Made by a program: the position numbers and the translations under genes | Assembly: GCA_026261815.1 (NCBI GenBank) | Contig: JAMPIT010000267.1 | Location: 1-64,000, forward strand | Reading direction: 5' to 3' | DNA: 64,000 nucleotides | From: Monarcha castaneiventris obscurior | Taxonomy: Eukaryota > Chordata > Aves > Passeriformes > Monarchidae | The notes under the pieces: generated by a model | The model's database searches: none | What the model saw: only the letters and a program-made list of their open reading frames with translations | What the model was told of the DNA's origin: nothing | Part shown: positions 1-13,500 of the stretch, piece after piece | How the letters are laid out: the number at the start of each line of letters is the position of its first letter | Numbering within the stretch: position 1 is the first letter of the stretch

Positions 1-1529
1 CCCCCCACGTGCTGCTGCTGCTGCTGCCGGCCGATTCGGGGGCCCCCCAAACCCCCCTGGGACCCCCAAATCCTCATTCTTCACCCCCAAACTCCCCGGT
101 TTTTGCCCCAAACCCCTTCTGGGGACCCCAAACTCCCCATATTTTCACCCCAAGTCCCCATTTTTTTCCCAAAATCCCCCTTTTTCACCCCAAATCCCTT
201 CTGAGACCCCCCAAACCTTCTCTGGGACCCCCCAAAATCTCCTGTTTACAACTTCTCCAATTCTCATTTTTCCCCCCCAAAACTTCATTTTTTCACCCCC
301 AAAATCCCCGTTTTTTCCCCCAAATCCCCTCTGGGGACCCCAAAATCCCCATTTTTCACCCCAAATCCCCTCTGGGACCCCCAAACCCCCTCTGGGACCC
401 CCCAAATTCCCCATTTTTCCCGCCTTCCAAGCTCCGTTTTCCCCTCCAAAACCGCGTTTTTCCCCCTAAATCCTCATTTTTTCACCCCCAAACTCCCCGT
501 TTTTTCCCCCAAACCCCCTCTGGGGACCCCAAAATCCCTTTTTTTCACCCCAAATCCACTCTGGGACCCCCAAATCCCCTCTGAGACCCTCCAAAATCCC
601 CCATTTCCCTCTCCAATTCTCCATTTTCCCCCCCAAAACCGCGTTTTTCCCCCCTAAATCTTCATTTTTTCACCCCCAAACTCCCCGTTTTTCCCCCCAA
701 ACTCCCATTTTTTTTCCCAAAATCCCCATTTTTCACCCCAAATCCTTTCCCCAGACGCTGGGGGCGGCTCTGGGGGTGTCCCTGGCCCCCCACGTGCTGC
801 TGCTGCTGCTGCCGGCCGATTCGGGGGCCCCCCAAACCCCCCTGGGACCCCCAAATCCTCATTTCTTCACCCCCAAACTCCCCGGTTTTTGCCCCAAACC
901 CCCTTTGGGGACCCCAAACTCCCCGTTTTTTCACCCCAAAACTCCCATTTTTTTCCCAAAATCCCCATTTTCCACCCCAAATCCCTTCTGAGACCCCCCA
1001 AACCTCCTCTGGGACCTCCCAAAATCCCCCGTTTTCATCTCTTCCAACCCCCATTTTTCCCCCCCCAAATCCTCATTTTTTCACCCCCAAACTCCCCGTT
1101 TTTTGCCCCAAATCCCCTCTGGGGACCCCAAAATCCCCATTTTTCACCCCAAATTCTCTCTGGGTCCCCCAAATCCCTTCTGAGACCCCCAAATCCCCTC
1201 TGGGACTCCCCCAAATCCCCGTTTTCCCCCCCAAACCCCTGTTTTTTCCCCTCCCAAATCCTCATTTTTTCACCCCCAAACTCCCCGTTTTTTGCCCCAA
1301 ACCCCCTCTGGGGATCCCAAAATCCCCATTTTTCACCCCAAATCCCCTCTGGGACCCCTAAATCCCCTCTGAGACCCCCCAAAACCCGTTTTCCCTTCTC
1401 CAACTCCGATTTTTTCCCCCCCAAATCTTCATTTTTTCACCCCCAAACTCCCCATTTTTTCCCCCAAACTCCCATTTTTTCCCCCAAAACTCCCTTTTTT
1501 TTTCCCAAAATCCCCGTTTTTCACCCCAG
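1..1529 (+). repeat. SLC39A7 intron minisatellite with two truncated copies of the downstream exon
   Basis: C-rich tandem repeats of about 20-30 bp built on CCCCAAATCC and TTTTTCACCCC. Embedded are two copies of the 5' part of the exon at 1530-1698. Copy 1 is 1-50, cut by the window edge. Copy 2 is 755-832, preceded by an intact CCCCAG acceptor. Both match through the codons for PADSGAP, then run straight into repeat (CCCCCCAAACCCCC) without the second half of the exon or its donor. The period is about 780 bp, and only the third copy is a complete exon. Confidence 0.85.
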
Positions 1530-4500
1530 ACGCTGGGGGCGGCTCTGGGGGTGTCCCTGGCCCCCCACGTGCTGCTGCTGCTGCTGCCGGCCGATTCGGG
1601 GGCCCCCCGGCGCCGGGGGCTGCTGCGGCTGCTGCTGAGCTTCGCTGCCGGGGGGCTGCTGGGGGACGCCTTCCTGCACCTCATCCCCCACGCCCTGGGT
1701 CAGTGCTGCCTTTTTGGGGACATTTCCGGCGGTTTTGGGCAATTTCGGGCGGTTTGGGGCAATTTCGGGCGGTTTGGGGCAATTTCGGGAGGTTTTGGGG
1801 TGATTTTGGGGCGGTTTCAGGGTGATTTTAGGGCAATTTTTTTGTGGTTTTGGGGTGTTTTTTGAGGGGTTTGGGGTGGTTTTGAGGTGATTTGGGGGTG
1901 GTTTGGGGCAATTTTGGGGTGGTTTGGGGCAATTTTGGGCAATTTCAGGCAGTTTTGGGGTGATTTTGGGCGGTTTTGGGGTGGTTTCAGGGTGATTTTG
2001 GGGCAATTTTTTTGTGGTTTTGGAGTGATTTGGGGCTGGTTTGGGGAAATTTTGGGGTGGTTTGCAGTAATTTTGGGGCAGTTTCGGGCAATTTTGGGCG
2101 GTTTTGGGGTGATTTCAGGCGGTTTTGGGTAATTTTGGGGCAGTTCTGGGGCGGTATTGGGGCAATTTTTCTGTGGTTTTGGGGTGGTTTTTGGGGGATT
2201 TGGGGTGGCTTTAGAGTGATTTTGGGAGCTCGGGGATACTTAGAGACAGTTTTGGGGCCATTTCAGGTGGTTTTGGGCAATTTCAGGCGGTTTTGGGGTG
2301 GTTTTGGGTGGTTTTGGGCAACTTCGGGAGGTTTTGGGGTGATTTTGGGGCGGTTTCAGGGTGATTTTAGGGCAATTTTTTTGTGGTTTTGGGGTGTTTT
2401 TTGAGGGGTTTGGGGTGGTTTTGAGGTGATTTGGGGGTGGTTTGGGGCAATTTTGGGATGGTTTGGGGCAATTTTGGGGTGGTTTGGGGCAATTTTGGGC
2501 AATTTCAGGCAGTTAGGGCATTTTGGGCGGTTTTGGGGTGGTTTCAGGGCGATTTTGGGGCAATTTTTTTGTGGTTTTGGAGTGATTTGGGGCTGGTTTG
2601 GGGAAATTTTGGGGTGGTTTGCAGTAATTTTGGGGCAGTTTCGGGCAATTTTGGGCGGTTTTGGGGTGATTTCAGACAGTTTTGGGTAATTTTGGGGCGG
2701 TTTGGGGCGGTATTGGGGCAATTTTTCTGTGGTTTTGGGGTGGTTTTTGGGGGATTTGGGGTGGCTTTGGAGTGATTTTGGGAGCTCGGGGATAATTAGA
2801 GACAGTTTTGGGGCCATTTCAGGTGGTTTTGGGCAATTTCAGGCGGTTTTGGGGTGGTTTTCGGTGCTTTTGGGCAATTTCGGGAGGTTTTGGGGTGATT
2901 TTGGGGTGGTTTCAGGGCGATTTTGGGGCAATTTGTGGCTTTGGGGTGTTTTTAGGGGTTTGGGGTGATTTTGGAGTAATTTGGGGAAGGTTTGGGGCAA
3001 TTTTGGGGTGGTTTGGGGCAATTTTGGGCAATTTCAGGCGGTTTTGGGGTGGTTTCGGGGCATTTTGGGCAATTTAGTGGTTTTGGAGTGATTTGGGGCT
3101 GGTTTGGGGAAATTTTAGGGTGGTTTGCGGTAATTTTGGGGCAGTTTAGGGCAATTTTGGGCAGTTTTGGGATGATTTCAGGCGGTTTTGGGTAATTTTG
3201 GGGAGGTTTGGGGCAATTTTGGGGTGGTTTGGGGCAATTACTGCTAGTTTGGGGTGGCTTAGGGGGTTTTGGGCTATTTTAGGGTGGTTTTGGAGTTTGG
3301 GGACACTGTGGCACCTTGGGGTCAGTTATGAGGTGGTTTGGGGCAATTTTGGGGAGATTTGGGGCAATTTCTGCATGGTTTTGGGGTGGATTTCGGGGCT
3401 TTTGGGAGATTTGTGGCGGTTTTGGGGTGATTTGGGGTGGTTTTTGGAGGTTTGGGGACACTTGTGGGGCACTGGGACACCTTGGGGACACTTTGGGACA
3501 ATTTTGGGGGGATTTGAGGGACGTTTGGGACAATTTTGGGGTGGTTTCGGGTGGTTTTAGGGGGTTTTGGGGTGGTTTTTGGGGGGTTTGAGGTGATTTT
3601 GGGGGGTTTGGGGCGGTTTTGGGGCATTTTCCAGGGATTTGGGGCCACTTTGGGGACATCGGTGCCCCCCTTGTGTCCCCACAGCCCCCCACGAGCACCA
3701 CGAGGGCCACGGGCACTCCCACCTCGGGCACGGTGAGAGCCCCCAGCACCCTGGGGACATTTTGGGGCAATTTCGGGCAATTTTGGGGCATTTTGGGGCA
3801 ATTCCTGCATGGTTTTGGGGTGGTTTTAGGGGAGTTTGGGGTGGTTTTAGGGGGATTTGGGGTAGTTTTCAGGTGGGTTTTGGGGTTTGGGGACACTGGG
3901 GCACCTTGGGGAGAGTTTGGGACAGTTTTGGGGTGGTTTGGGGCAATTTTGGGGAGGTTTGGGGCAATTTCTGCGTGGTTTTGGGGTGGATTTTGGGGCT
4001 TATGGGGGATTTGTGGCGGTTTTGGGGTGATTTGGGTTGGTTTTTGGAGGTTTGGGGACACTTGGGGGGCACTGGGACACCTTGGGGACACTTTGGGACA
4101 ATTTTGGGGGGATTTGAGGGAAGTTTGGGACAATTTTGGGGTGGTTTCGGGTGGTTTTAGGGGGTTTTGGGCCGGTTTTTGGGGGGTTTGAGGTGATTTT
4201 GGGGGGTTTGGGGCAGTTTTGGGGCATTTTCCAGGGATTTGGGGCCACTTTGGGGACATCGGTGCCCCCCTTGTGTCCCCACAGCCCCCCACGAGCACCA
4301 CGAGGGCCACGGGCACTCCCACCTCGGGCACGGTGAGAGCCCCCAGCACTCTGGGGACCATTTTGGGGCAATTTCGGGCAATTTTGGGGCATTTTGGGGC
4401 AATTCCTGCATGGTTTTGGGGTGGTTTTAGGGGAGTTTGGGGTGGTTTTAGGGGGATTTGGGGTAGTTTTCAGGTGGGTTTTGGGGTTTGGGGACACTGG

Positions 4501-7500
4501 GGCACCTTGGGGAGAGTTTGGGACAGTTTTGGGGTGGTTTGGGGCAATTTTGGGGAGATTTGGGGCAATTTCTGCATGGTTTTGGGGTGGATTTCGGGGC
4601 TTTTGGGGAATTTGTGGCAGTTTTGGGGTGATTTGGGATGGGTTTTGGAGGTTTGGGGACACTTGGGGGGCACTGGGACACCTTGGGGACAGTTTGGGAC
4701 AATTTTGGGGGGATTTGAGGGAAGTTTGGGACAATTTTGGGGTTGTTTGGGGTGGTTTTAGGGGGTTTTGGGGTGGTTTTTGGGGGGTTTGAGGTGATTT
4801 TGGGGGGTTTGGGGCGGTTTTGGGGCATTTTCCAGGGATTTGGGGCCACTTTGGGGACATCGGTGCCCCCCTTGTGTCCCCACAGCCCCCCACGAGCACC
4901 ACGAGGGCCACGGGCACTCCCACCTCGGGCACGGTGAGAGCCCCCAGCACCCTGGGGACCATTTTGGGGCAATTTTGGGGCAATTTGGGGTCATTTTGGG
5001 GCATTTGGTGGCATTTTGGACTAATTTGAGGCCATTTTGGGGACATTTGGAACAATTTTGGGGATTTTGGGACAATTTGGGCCAATTCGGTGCCATTTAG
5101 GGACGATTTGGGGCGATTTTGGGGACACTTGGGGCCATTTTGGGGACATTTGGGGACATTTTGGACCAATTTAGGGCCATTTGGGGGCAACTTGAGCCAT
5201 TTTGGGCCGTTCTGAGGCCATTCTGGAGCTGTTTGGTGCCATTTGGGGGCCATTTTAGGCCACTTTGGACTGTTTGAGGCTACTTGGTGCCATTTTAAGG
5301 CAATTTTGGGGACATTTTGGGCCAATTTGGGGCCATTTGAGGCCATTTTGGGCCATTTTTAGGGGGGTTTGGGGACACCTTGAGGACATCAGTGATTTCT
5401 TGGGGACATTGGGATCAATTTGGGAACAATTTGGGGACGATTTTGGGAGGTTTGGGGTCAATTTTGGGCCATTTTGAGGAGTTTTGGGAACATTTTTAGG
5501 GGTTTGGGGACAACAGTGGGAGTTTTGGGGTAAATTTTGGGTCATTTTGGGGCGTTTTGAGGGGATTTTGGGGCAGTTTTAGAGGGGTTTGGGGACACCT
5601 TGAGGACATCAGTGACCCCTTGGGGGCATTGGGACAATTTTGGAGGTTTGGGGTCAATTTTGGGGCAATTTTAAGGGAATTTGAGGTCGATTTTAGGGGT
5701 TTGGGGACATTTAGGGATGGGTTTTGTGAGGTTTGGGGACAATTCTGGGGGATTTTGGGGCATTTTTAGGGGGATTTGGGGACACTTTGGGGGGTTTGGG
5801 GACCCCTTGAGGACATCAGTGACCCCTTGGGGACTTTGGGGACAATTTGGGGGTGATTTTGGGAATTTTGGGTCAATTTTGGGTGGTTTGGGGATGTTTT
5901 GGGGGATTTGGGGTCAATTTTGGGGGATTTTGGGGTAATTTTGAGGGGTTTGGGGTCACTTTGGTGGCCTCAGTGCCCCTTTAACCACCAACCCAGGGCA
6001 CGGTGAGAGCCGACCCTGGGGTCATTTTGGGGCAATTTCGGGAGGTTTGGGGTCAATTTTGGGAGGTTTGGGGTCAATTTCAGGTCATTTTGGGGCATTT
6101 TGAGGGGATTTGGGGACATTTTGGGAGGTTTGGGGTTGATTTTGGCGCATTTTGGGAGGATTTGGGGAGCATTTTAGGGGTTTGGGGACAGTTTGGGATG
6201 AATTTGGGGGGTTTGGGGTCAATTTTGGGCCATTTTGGGGCATTTTGAGGGGATTTGGGGGCATTTCTAGGATGTTTGGGGAATTTTGGGACGATTTTGG
6301 GGCATTTTGAGGCATTTTTAGGGGGATTTGGGGACATTTTGGGGGGTTTGGGGACCCTTGAGGACATCAGTGACGCCTTGGGGATTTTGGGGACAATTTG
6401 GGGGTGATTTTGGGAGTTTTGAGGTCAATTTTGGGGGGTTTGGGGACGTTTTGGGGGATTTGGGGTCAATTTTGGGGGGTTTTGGGGTAATTTTGAGGGG
6501 TTTGGGGCACTTTGGGGCCTCAGGTTTGAGAGGAGGGCACTCCCATGGGCACGGTGAGAAGCACCTTGGGGACATTTTGGGGCATTTTCGGGAGGTTTGG
6601 GATCAATTTTGGGAGGTTTGGGGTCAATTTAGGGTCATTTTGGGGCATTTTGAGGGGATTTGGGGAGATTTTGGGAGGTTTGGGGTTAATTTTGGCGCAT
6701 TTTGAGGGGATTTGGGGAGCATTTTAGGGGTTTGGGGACACTTTGGGGATGAATTTGGGTGGTTTGGGGTCAATTTTGGGGCGTTTTGGGGCATTTTGAG
6801 GGGATTTGGGGGCATTTGTAGGATGTTTGGGGAAGTTTGGGGACAATTTTGGGGCATTTTGAGGCATTTTTAGGGGGATTTTGGGACACTTTGGGGGGTT
6901 TGGGGACCCCTTGAGGACATCAGTGACGGCTTGGGGACATTGGGGACAATTTGGGGGTGATTTTGGGAGTTTTGAGGTCAATTTTGGGAGGTTTGGGGAT
7001 GTTTTGGGGGATTTGGGGTCAATTTTGGGGCATTTTGGGGTAATTTTGAGGGATTTGGGGTCACTTTGGTGGCCTCAGTGCCCCTTTTTGTCCCTGCAGA
7101 TCCCCACGAGGGCCACGGGCACTCCCACCTCGGGCACGGTGAGAGCCCCCAGCACCCTGGGGACATTTTGGGGCAATTTCGGGAGGTTTGGGGTCAATTT
7201 CAGGTCATTTTGGGGCATTTTGAGGGGATTTGGCGACGATTTTGGGAGGTTTGGGGTCAATATTGGGAGGTTTGGGGTCAATTTTGGACCATTGTGGTCC
7301 CATTTTGGAGTCATTTGGAGCCATTTTGGAGCCATTTTGGACCTTTTGAGGCCATTTTGGACCAATTTGGTGCCATTTGAACAAGTTTGGGGCTATTTTG
7401 GACCATTTGAAGCTGTTTTTGGCCATTTTGGTTCCATTTTGAGCCATTTTTGGCCATTTTGGGGCCATTTTTGACCATTTTGGGCTAATTTGGGGCCATT

Positions 7501-10500
7501 TGAGGACATTTTGGACCATTTTGGTCCCATTTTGGGTCCATTCTTGACCGTTTGGGGCCATTTTGGTTCCAATTGTGACCATTTTGGGTCCATTTTTGAC
7601 CATTTTGGGCCATTTTGACCATTTTGATCCCATTTTGAGGCAAATTTTGACCATTCTGGGCCCATTTGGGGCCATTTTAGGCCATTTTTGGGCCATTTTG
7701 AGGTCATTTTTGACTATTTAGGGCTATTTTTTACCATAGTGCCATTTTGGGTCCATTTTTGACTGTTTTGGGCCATTTGGGGTCCATTTCTGACCATTTT
7801 GGGCCATTTCAGGTCCATTTCTGACCATTTTTGACCATTTTGGGGCCATTTTGGGCCCATTTCTGACCGTTTTGGGTCCATTTTTTACCGTTTCGGGTCC
7901 ATTTCTGGCCATTTTGGGTCCATTTCTGACCGTTTTGGGCCATTTTGGGGCCCTTTCTGACTGTTTTGAGTCAATTTCTGACTGTTTTGGGGCATTTTGG
8001 GTCAATTTCTGACCATTTTGGGGCCTTTTTGGGGCCATTTCTGACCGTTTTGGGTCCATTTCTGACCATTCTGGGCCGTATCGGGTCCATTTCTGGCCGT
8101 TTTGGGTCTATTTCTGACAGTTTTGGGCTGTTTTGGGTCTGTTTCTGACCATTTTGGGTCCATTTTTGACCATTTCAGTCCCGTTTTGGGTCCATTTCTG
8201 ACAGTTTTGGGTTCATTTCTGACGTATTTGGGCCATTTTGGGTCCATTTCTGACAGTTTTGGGTCCATTTTTGATAATTTTGGGCCATTTTGAGTCCATT
8301 TCTGACTGTTTTGGGGCCATTTTGGGTCCAATTCTGACCATTTCTGACAGTTTTGGGTCCATTTCTGCCCGTTTTGGGGCCATTTCTGACCATTTTGGGG
8401 CGTTGTGGGTCCATTTCTGACGGTTTTGGGCCATTTTGGGCGGTTTTGGGGCCATTTTGGGTCCATTTCTGCCCGTTTTGGGGCCATTTCTGACCATTTT
8501 GGGGCGTTGTGGGTCCGTTTCTGACGGTTTTGGGCCATTTTGGGCGGTTTTGGGGCCATTTTGGGTCCATTTCTGCCCGTTTTGGGGCCATTTCTGACCA
8601 TTTTGGGGCGTTGTGGGTCCGTTTCTGACGGTTTTGGGCCGTTTTGGGCAGTTTTGGGGCCATTTTGGGTCCATTTCTGCCCGTTTTGGGGCCATTTCTG
8701 ACCATTTTGGGGCGTTGTGGGTCCGTTTCTGACGGTTTTGGGCCGTTTTGGGCAGTTTTGGGGCCATTTTGGGCCATTTCTGTCCGTTTTGGGGCCATTT
8801 CTGACCATTTTGGGGCGTTGTGGGTCCGTTTCTGACGGTTTTGGGCCATTTTGGGCCGTTTTGGGGCCATTTTGGGTCCATTTCTGCCCGTTTTGGGCCA
8901 TTTCTGACGGTTTTTTTTGGGGCCATTTTGGGTCCATTTGTGACGGTTTTGGGCCGTTCTGGGCGGTTTTGGGGCCATTTTGGGTCCATTTCTGTCCGTT
9001 TTGGGGCCATTTCTGACCATTTTGGGGCGTTGTGGGTCCGTTTCTGACAGTTTTGGGCCATTTTGGGCAGTTTTGGGGCCATTTTGGGTCCATTTCTGCC
9101 CGTTTTGGGGCCATTTCTGACCATTTTGGGGCGTTGTGGGTCCGTTTCTGACGGTTTTGGGCCGTTTTGGGCAGTTTTGGGGCCATTTTGGGTCCATTTC
9201 TGCCCGTTTTGGGGCCATTTCTGACCATTTTGGGGCGTTGTGGGTCCGTTTCTGACGGTTTTGGGCCATTTTGGGCCGTTTTGGGGCCATTTTGGGTCCA
9301 TTTCTGCCCGTTTTGGGGCCATTTCTGACCATTTTGGGGCGTTGTGGGTCCATTTCTGACGGTTTTGGGCCATTTTGGGCGGTTTTGGGGCCATTTGGGG
9401 TCCATTTCTGCCCGTTTTGGGTCCATTTCTGACCATTTTGGGGCGTTGTGGGTCCGTTTCTGACGGTTTTGGGCCATTTTGGGCGGTTTTGGGGCCATTT
9501 TGGGTCCATTTCTGCCCGTTTTGGGGCCATTTCTGACGGTTTTGGGGCCATTTTGGGTCCATTTGTGACGGTTTTGGGCCGTTCTGGGCGGTTTCCTCGC
9601 AGGCCGGGCGCTGTCCGTGGGGCTCTGGGTCCTGGCAGGGATCGTGACCTTCCTGGGGGTGGAGCTGGGGGTGCGGCACTGCGGGGGCCACGGCCACGGC
9701 CACGGTGAGTTCTGGGGCAAAAAACGGCGCTTTTGGGCAAAAACGGGAGTTGGGGGGGAGAAAGGAGGGGTTTGGGGAAAAAAAGTGGGGGTTTTGGGGG
9801 AAAAAACGGGGGTTTGGGGGGAAAAAAATGGAAATTTTGGGAGGGGAAAAGAAGGGTTTTTTGGGAGGTGAAGGGGGATTTGGGGAACAAAAGGGTGATT
9901 TTGGGAAAAAATGCAGTTTTGGGAAAAAATGGTAATTTGGGGGGAAAAGATGTGGGGGTTTGGGGAGAAAAATGGGGGTTTTGGGGAAAAAAATGGGGGT
10001 TTTGGGAGGAAAAAAGGGATTTTTTGGGAGGGGAAAGGGGATTTGGGGGGAAAAAGAGGGATTCTGGGAAAAAATGGGAATTCGGGGGGAAATAAGGAGG
10101 GTTTTGGAGAGAAAAAGGAGGGTTTTGGGAAAAAAATGGGGGTTTTGGGGGGAAAAAGGGATTTTTTTGGAAAAAAATGAGGGTTTGGGGAGAAAAAAAT
10201 GGAAATTTTGGGAGGGAGAAAAGCGATTTTTTGGGAGGGGAAGGGGGATTTGGGGGGAAAAAGAGGAATTTGGGGGGATATAAGGGAGGTTTTGGGAAAA
10301 AAAACGGGAATTTTGGGGAGAAATGGGATTTTGGGGGAAAAAGGGGATTTGGGGCAAAAATGGGGGATTTTGGGGGGAAAATGTTTTTTTTTTGGTGTGG
10401 ATTTGGGAGGTTTTGGGGTCCCTGGTGTGGATTTGGGGTGGATTTGGGTTTTTTCGGGGTCCCTGGGTGGATTTTGGGTGGATTTTGGGTGAATTTGGGG

Positions 10501-13500
10501 GTTTTGAGGGTCCTGGCTTGTATTTGGGGTGGATTTGGGGGTATTTTGGTGTCCCCAGATTGGATTTGGGGGTTTTTGGCATCCCTGAGTTGGATTTTGG
10601 GGTGGATTTGGGGGTTTTTGGGGTCCCCGAGTTGGATTTGGGGTGGATTTGGTGTCCCTGGGGTGGATTTGGGGGGTTTGGGTGTCCCTGGATTGAGTTT
10701 GGGGGTTTTTGGGGTGCCTGAGTTGGATTTTGGGCTGATTTTGGGTGGATTGGGGGGTTTTTTGGTGTCCCTGGATTGAGTTTGGGGGTTTTTGGGGTGC
10801 CCAAGTTGGGTTTTGGGTGGGTTTTGGGTGGATTTGGGAGTTTTTTGGAGATCCTGGGGTGGATTTGGGTGTTTTTTGCGTCCCCAAGCTGAATTTTGGG
10901 GTGGATTTGGGGGTTTTTGGTGTCCCTGGATTGGATTTGGGGGTTTTTGGGGTGCCCGAGTTGGATTTGGGGCTGATTTTGGGTGGATTTGGGGTTTTTT
11001 TGGTGTCCCTGGATTGGATTTGGGGGTTTTTGGGGATCCTGGTGTGGATTTGGGGGTTTTTTGTGTCCCCAAGATGAATTTTGGGGTGGATTTTGGGGTT
11101 TTTGGGGTCCCCGAGTTGGATTTTGGGTGGATTTGGGGGTTTTTTGGTGTCCCTGGATTGAGTTTGGGGGTTTTTGGGGTGCTGGAATTGGATTTTGGGG
11201 TTTTTTGGGGTGCCCGAGTTGGATTTTGGGGGTTTTTGGGGTGCCCGAGTTGGATTTTGGGCTGATTTTGAGGGTTTTTGGGGTCCCCGAGTTGGGTTTT
11301 GGGTGGATTCGGGGTGGATTTGGGGGTTTTTTGGGGATCCTGGTGTGGATTTGGGGGTTTTTGGGGTGCCCGAATTGGATTTTGGGGTGGATTTGGGGGT
11401 TTTTGGGGTGCCCGAGTTGGATTCTGGGCTGATTTTGGGGATTTTTGGCATCCCCAAGCTGAATTTTGGGCTGATTTTGGGGTGCCCAAGTTGGATTTTG
11501 GGGGTTTTTGGGGTGCCCAAGTTGGATTTTGGGCTGATTTGGGGGTTTTTTGGAGATCCTGGTGTGGATTTGGGGGTTTTTGGGGTGCCCGAGTTGGATT
11601 TTGGGCTGATTTTGGGCGTTTTTGGGTCCCCAGGCCCCAAGGCCAAGCACAGCTCGAGCGAGGACGAGGCCGACGGCGACGCCCGAGGCTCCAAGGGCAC
11701 CAAAGGCTCCAAGGGCCAGCGCAGGAAGAGCCCGGCCACCAACAGGCCCGGTGAGGTTTGGGGCATTTTGGGGGAATTTGGGGCATTTTGGGGGAATTTG
11801 GGGACATCTGAGGGCGATTTCAGGGTGATTTTTGGGGTGATTTTGTGATTTTTGGGGTGGTTTTAGGGTGATTTTGGGGCTGATTTTTGGGATGGTTTTG
11901 GGCCTGATTTTGGGGGTGGTTTGGGGCTCATTTTGGGGTGATTTTGGGGCCGATTTTGGGGTGGTTTTGAGGTGGTTTTGGGATGGTTTGGGGTAATTTT
12001 GTGATTTTTGGGATGATTTTGGGATGGTTTGGGGCCTGATTTTGGGATGGTTTGGGGCCGATTTTGGGGTGGTTTTGAGGTGGTTTTGGGGTGATTTTGG
12101 GGCTGATTTTGGGGGTGGTTTTGGGATTGTTTGAGGCTAATTTTCAGGGTAGTTTTGAGGTGATTTTAGGGGTGATTTGGGGATTTTTTGGGGTGGTTTT
12201 GAGGTGATTTTGGGATGGTTTAGGGCTGGTTTTGGGGTGATTTTGGGATAATTTTGGAGGTGACTTTGGGATGATTTTGGGGTGACTTTGTGGCTGATTT
12301 CAGGGTGATTTTGGGGTGATTTTGGGGTAATTGTGGGGATAATTCCACACTGACTTCAGGGTGATTCCGGGGCCAATTCCAACAGGATTTTGGGTTGATT
12401 CTGGGATTGTTTTGGGCTGATTTTGGAGTGACTTAGAGGTGGTTTTGGGGTGATTTTGGGATCATTTTGGAGGTGACTTTGGGATGATTTTGAGGTGATT
12501 TTGGGGCTGATTTCGGGGTGATTTTGGGGATGATTCCGGGCTGACTTCGGGGTGATTTGGGGATGGTTTAGGGCTGGTTTTTGGGGTGATTCTGGGATAG
12601 TTTGGGGCTGATTTTGAGGTGATTTTGGGATAATTTTTGGGGTGATTCTGGGATGGTTTGGGGCTGATTTCGGGATAATTTTGGGGATAATTCCGGAGTG
12701 ACTTCAGGGTGATTTCAGGACTAATTCCAGGGTGACTCCAGGGCCGATTCCGACGGGATTTTGGGTTGATTTTGGGTTGATTTCAGGGATAATTCTGGGG
12801 CCAATTCCAAGAGGATTTTGGGTTGATTTCAGGGATAATTCCGGGGCCAATTCCGACAGGATTTTGGGTTGATTTTGGGTTGATTTTGGGTTGATTTCGG
12901 GGATAATTCTGGGGCCAACTCCAATAATTCCGGGGCCGATTCCGACGGGATTTTGGGTTGATTTCAGGGATAATTCTGGGGCTGATTCTGGGTTGATTTC
13001 GGGGATAATTCCGGGGCCAATTCCGACAGGATTTTGGGTTGATTTTGGGTTGATTTCAGGGATAATTCTGGGGCCAATTCCGATAATTCCGGGGCCGATT
13101 CCAAGAGGATTTTGGGTTGATTTCGGGGATAATTCCGGGGCCAGTTTTGGGTTAATTTCGGAGATAATTCTGGGGCCAATTTTGGGTTGATTTCGGGGAT
13201 AATTCCGGGGCCGATTCCGACGGGATTTTGGGTTGATTTCGGGTTGATTTCGGGTTGATTTCGGGTTGATTTCGGGGATAATTCTGGGGCCAATTCTGAC
13301 AATTCTGGGGCCGATTTTGGATTGATTTCAGGGATAATTCCAACGGGATTTTGGGTTGATTTCGGGTTGATTTCGGGTTGATTTCGGGTTGATTTTCGGG
13401 GATAACTCCCCAACAACTCCACACCAACCCCGAGCTGACCCCAGGCCGTTTCTCCCCGCCCAGCCATGGCCGTGTCGGGCTACCTGAACCTGGCTGCCGA

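Larger units (their letters stand above)
3685..7138 (+). repeat. SLC39A7: Tandemly duplicated histidine-rich exon of SLC39A7 (four intact copies)
   Basis: Three 48-bp exons at 3685-3732, 4285-4332 and 4886-4933 appear identical, each with acceptor CCCCACAG and donor GGTGAGAG. A fourth, related 39-bp exon lies at 7100-7138 (acceptor CCCTGCAG). Each encodes [16 protein letters not shown] or the shorter [13 protein letters not shown]. Lengths are multiples of three and both ends are phase 1, so any number can be included without shifting the frame. The repeat unit is about 600 bp of exon plus G-rich intron. In human ZIP7 a single equivalent His-rich segment lies between TM2 and TM3. Which copies are spliced in cannot be told from DNA. 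Confidence 0.85.

Noticed and set aside
1699..7270. TTTTGGGG runs suggesting telomeric DNA
   Set aside because: Vertebrate telomeres are TTAGGG. These units are irregular and are interrupted by SLC39A7 exons.
8002..11766. Open frames of more than 1100 codons on the minus strand in all three frames
   Set aside because: The translations are Pro/Lys/Trp/Asn and Pro/Ser/Phe repeats from SLC39A7 intron satellites. All three frames are open at once, and real SLC39A7 exons lie on the other strand inside them.
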